From Thiotrichaceae bacterium (GTDB lineage: Bacteria; Pseudomonadota; Gammaproteobacteria; Thiotrichales; Thiotrichaceae): a stretch of DNA of 7,188 nucleotides. Positions within the stretch are counted from its first letter, which is position 1, and every line of letters starts with the position of its first letter. Below, in pieces: positions 5,450 through 7,188 of this stretch. The position numbers and the translations under genes are program-made. The stretch is from assembly GCA_027008665.1 (NCBI GenBank), contig JALVEA010000427.1, forward strand, positions 1 through 7,188, written 5' to 3'. Under the pieces are notes generated by a model. The model searched no databases and was not told the origin of the DNA. It was given only the letters and a program-made list of their open reading frames with translations.

Positions 5450-6811
5450 CTATCCAGACTGCAATTGAGTTCTTTTTAAGGCTTCTTGTGCGGCGATTAA
5501 ACATTCATTGGCTTTCTGCCAAATATTGACATAGTTTACCGCCTGCAAAGCTTCTTCAAAGGTGCATTTTTTGCTATCCCTTACACTCTCAACCACTTTT
5601 TTCAACTGTTGCAACTCTAATACCGCATTTTGATAGGCGATTCGCGCTTGTGTTTGCTCCGCTTGTGCCTTTTTAGTGGCATCAACGTCGTGTTGGTACT
5701 CGCTTTCGTCCAGATCAAGTTGCCCATTGAATAAACGATTTTTTAAGGCGACAAAATAAGCAATTGGATTGCGTATATCGCGTTCTCTAAGACACCTTGC
5801 AAAATAATTTAATAAACGCTGAGCTTGCTCTGGAATCTTAAACCCTTGCAGGTGTTTAGCCAGTATTCTACGTAATTTTTCTGGTATTGATTCAGGATAA
5901 TCCAGCTCTATTGCTCTGTTTATTATCGGAGTTTCAACACCCTCTTTGGTAGTATTAATACTTGCTTCTTGATTGCTTACAGCAGGAATTACAGGGCTTG
6001 GACTGACAGGACTTGTGGGAATAACAGGTGTTTTCGGTACTACAGGCGTTGTAGAGTTTGTAGGAATTTCAGGCGTTTTTGGTGCTATAGGCGTTGTAGG
6101 ATTTGTAGGAATTTCAGATGTTTTTGGTACTACAGGCGTTGCGGAATTTGTAGGAATCTCAGGCGTTTTTGGCACTATATCTGGCACTATAGGCGTTGTA
6201 GGATTTGTAGGAATTTCAGGTGTTTTTGGTGCTATAGGCGTTGTAGGATTTGTAGGAATTTCAGGTGTTGTTGGTGCTATAGAAGAGGCTACAGGAGTGG
6301 CTACAGTATGATTTTTATTAACTGATTGAGGCGGTTTATGCATTTCAAATCCTATTATTTCATCCGCCGTCATAGGTTGATAATGATCTGATAATAAACA
6401 AGATGGATCATTAGTTTTCGGCTCAGAACTGATCTCTCCCCACTGTTCAAAATTAAAATTAATCGACATCCATTTACCGTAATGTCCTCGACGGGTAATC
6501 AGCACATTGAATCTTTCCAAGTCACGCACAATCGCACCCGCATGGTCACCACGAACCCCTGTAAGCTGTTCAATACGTGTGCCATTCATATCATCTTCGA
6601 ATTTATCATAACCAATGGTTTGACAAAAAACAGCCATTACAATGCGTATTTGCCGTCCCTCAAGTTTTGCAAGGGTTAATTGCCTAAGAAAAGCCATATC
6701 GATTTGAGCCAAATGCTCAGGCAATAGATTTAATTTATTGCGCTTAGGGCAAGGAAGGTAATAATTTTCAGGGGTAACATTATCATCAATCGCGTACAAT
6801 GGTCTTTGCAT
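5450..6811 (-). CDS. Replication-initiator-like protein (phage RepO-type N-terminal domain) with Pro/Thr repeat hinge
   Basis: The product is 453 residues from ATG 6811, chosen because AGGAG lies 7 bases upstream; the in-frame ATG 6853 has no ribosome site and lies inside a leader hairpin. The N-terminal part (about 25-125) resembles the winged-helix domain of phage replication protein O and related plasmid initiators: an aromatic-rich lead, RQIRIVMAVFCQTIGYDKFEDDM, RIEQLTGV and AIVRDLERFNVLITRRG. Residues about 181-268 are a Pro/Thr-rich linker of five near-identical repeats. The C-terminal part has ESIPEKLRRILAKHL and RNPIAYFVALKNRLFNGQLDL, like the helicase-loader-type tail of such proteins, then an alanine/glutamine-rich helix (coiled coil likely). 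It probably opens an origin and recruits helicase for a plasmid or phage-like replicon, perhaps the region just upstream. No helicase or partition gene is in the window. The exact family is not certain. Confidence 0.75.
   Translation of the reverse strand: MQRPLYAIDDNVTPENYYLPCPKRNKLNLLPEHLAQIDMAFLRQLTLAKLEGRQIRIVMAVFCQTIGYDKFEDDMNGTRIEQLTGVRGDHAGAIVRDLERFNVLITRRGHYGKWMSINFNFEQWGEISSEPKTNDPSCLLSDHYQPMTADEIIGFEMHKPPQSVNKNHTVATPVASSIAPTTPEIPTNPTTPIAPKTPEIPTNPTTPIVPDIVPKTPEIPTNSATPVVPKTSEIPTNPTTPIAPKTPEIPTNSTTPVVPKTPVIPTSPVSPSPVIPAVSNQEASINTTKEGVETPIINRAIELDYPESIPEKLRRILAKHLQGFKIPEQAQRLLNYFARCLRERDIRNPIAYFVALKNRLFNGQLDLDESEYQHDVDATKKAQAEQTQARIAYQNAVLELQQLKKVVESVRDSKKCTFEEALQAVNYVNIWQKANECLIAAQEALKRTQLQSG
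6008..6271 (-). repeat. In-frame tandem repeats encoding the Pro/Thr hinge of the rep gene
   Basis: Five consecutive 45-bp-type units encode variants of KTPEIPTNPTTPIAP, followed by a degenerate sixth (KTPVIPTSPVSP). The second unit carries an extra 12 bp (four residues, VPDI-type insertion). Units differ at a few positions (P/S, T/A, I/V, A/V). All lengths are multiples of three, so the frame is kept while copy number could vary by slippage or recombination. The composition predicts a stiff, extended, unfolded linker. Confidence 0.9.
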
Positions 6812-6818
6812 AATCAAT

Positions 6819-6823
6819 CTCCT
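6819..6823 (-). promoter_or_regulatory. Ribosome binding site of the rep gene
   Basis: Read on the minus strand this is AGGAG, 7 bases before ATG 6811. It is the strongest Shine-Dalgarno sequence in the window and sets the start of the replication gene at MQRPLYAIDD. Confidence 0.75.
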
Positions 6824-6841
6824 GTTTAAGATTGTTGTGAA

Positions 6842-6877
6842 GTCCTGTTGCATTTGTTGTTAGCAAAGCAACAGGGC
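6842..6877 (-). promoter_or_regulatory. Leader hairpin upstream of the rep gene
   Basis: The arms 6842-6851 and 6868-6877 pair over 10 bp (core CCTGTTGC/GCAACAGG, one G-T pair). After a one-base bulge (A6852), TTTG (6853-6856) pairs with CAAA (6864-6867), leaving a 7-base loop. It lies 30 bases upstream of the start codon, between the predicted promoter and the ribosome site. A structured leader of this kind is often a copy-control element in plasmid rep genes (antisense RNA target or attenuator); here that role is inferred. Confidence 0.55.
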
Positions 6878-6893
6878 ATTAATTAGGTAATTT

Positions 6894-6921
6894 GTTATAA
6901 AAATCAGCACAATAAAAACAA
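6894..6921 (-). promoter_or_regulatory. Probable promoter of the rep gene
   Basis: On the minus strand TTGTTT (6921-6916) and TATAAC (6899-6894) are separated by 16 bp. The -10 matches five of six consensus bases and the -35 three of six. Transcription would start near 6887, giving a leader of about 75 bases that contains the hairpin. Confidence 0.4.
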
Positions 6922-7063
6922 CGCATCTGCCGACTTCCTTATTTACTACACTCCTTTTTCTCTGGAACGTCAAGAGGAAATTATAATCAAACAACTAACA
7001 ACAACGACAAACAACAAAAAATAACACCCTAGCACCAGTGTTTAAAAAAACTCAATCTCTGCC

Positions 7064-7099
7064 TGTCTGTCTGTTTGTTGTCTGTCTGTTGTCTGTGTT
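7064..7099. repeat. Iteron-like direct repeats
   Basis: TGTCTGTCTGTT occurs at 7064-7075 and 7079-7090 (start-to-start 15 bp), and a partial third copy, TGTCTGTGTT, at 7090-7099. The copies are short and of low complexity, so they may be either initiator-binding iterons or a simple TGTC/TGTT microsatellite. Confidence 0.55.
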
Positions 7100-7165
7100 T
7101 TATGTTAATTGTTACTGTGTAACCCATATTGGGGTACAACTTTTAAGCAAATAAGCAATAAACTT

Positions 7166-7184
7166 ATATCTATCAAATAGATAT
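7166..7184. promoter_or_regulatory. Perfect palindrome near the right edge
   Basis: ATATCTAT-CAA-ATAGATAT is an 8-bp perfect inverted repeat with a 3-base loop. It may be an operator or a small cruciform; with only A/T and one G/C pair the hairpin would be weak. The gene it might serve lies outside the window. Confidence 0.4.
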
Positions 7185-7188
7185 GCAA

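Larger units (their letters stand above)
6876..7188. other. Non-coding region upstream of rep: candidate origin/control region
   Basis: No convincing gene is present. From left to right there is the rep promoter, an A/C-rich tract on the plus strand (about 6987-7026) and an A-run (7042-7050). A G/T-rich tract with short direct repeats (7064-7099) follows, then GTTAC-TGT-GTAAC (7111-7123), an imperfect palindrome GTAACCC-N5-GGGGTAC (7119-7137) and a perfect palindrome at 7166-7184. Repeats, AT-rich DNA and palindromes next to an initiator gene are the usual ingredients of a plasmid or phage origin. Function is not shown. Confidence 0.45.

Noticed and set aside
5969..6325. Two long plus-strand open frames over the rep repeat region, rich in Cys/Arg or Gly/Val/Phe repeats
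   Set aside because: They are antisense images of the 45-bp tandem repeats in the replication gene; the repeat keeps all frames open, and neither has a ribosome site.
6482..6679. Plus-strand open frame of 65 codons
   Set aside because: It is antisense to the conserved N-terminal domain of the replication gene and has no family features.
6812..6853. Upstream ATG at 6853 as start of the rep gene
   Set aside because: It lacks a ribosome site and lies in the loop-proximal stem of the leader hairpin; ATG 6811 has AGGAG at ideal spacing.
7064..7099. CRISPR-like array
   Set aside because: The repeats are only 10-12 bp, nearly contiguous and low in complexity; there are no spacers and no cas genes.
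7029..7127. Minus-strand 32-codon open frame (MGYTVTINIKHRQQTDNK...)
   Set aside because: It has no Shine-Dalgarno site, and its Q/T/D-rich composition is just the translation of the GT/AC simple repeat.

Overview
The window looks like chromosomal DNA of a low-GC, sulfur-oxidising bacterium, most likely a gammaproteobacterium of the Beggiatoa/Thiothrix kind. The main basis is a complete soxB gene (thiosulfate oxidation) in AT-rich DNA; the taxonomic guess is an inference from gene content and base composition, not from any search.

Layout, left to right. (1) Positions 2-100 are the last 32 codons of a gene whose product resembles the C-terminal coiled coil of an ABC-F ATPase (Uup type). (2) A compact brnT-brnA toxin-antitoxin module follows (211-736), with a perfect palindromic operator overlapping a consensus -35 box. 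Two copies of a 26-bp direct repeat (25/26 identical) flank the module at 121-146 and 767-792. (3) At 767-904 lies a stray fragment that reads like the ABC-F coiled-coil segment expected just before the one at the window start. It cuts into the 3' end of a small lipoprotein gene. (4) On the minus strand, a Cache-domain histidine kinase, a NarL/LuxR-type response regulator and the small lipoprotein form a tight operon (3060 down to 857). (5) A 417-bp divergent intergenic region holds a 73-bp REP/MITE-like palindrome and a small operator-like inverted repeat. (6) soxB runs rightward (3478-5391) and ends near a strong hairpin. (7) Convergent to it on the minus strand is a replication-initiator-like gene (5450-6811) with an N-terminal phage-RepO-like domain, a Pro/Thr-rich hinge of five 15-residue-type repeats, and a charged helical C-terminus. 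(8) The last 377 bp, upstream of that gene, carry a promoter, a leader hairpin, iteron-like GT repeats with an opposing AC-rich tract, and several palindromes. This is the arrangement expected of a plasmid- or phage-like replication origin.

How the parts work together: SoxB is the periplasmic sulfate-releasing enzyme of the Sox pathway. The divergent kinase/regulator pair may sense a small extracellular ligand, but nothing in the sequence proves it controls soxB. The toxin-antitoxin module with repeats and gene debris on the left, and the isolated replication gene with its control region on the right, suggest that mobile or integrated DNA has entered on both sides of the sulfur-oxidation/signalling core.
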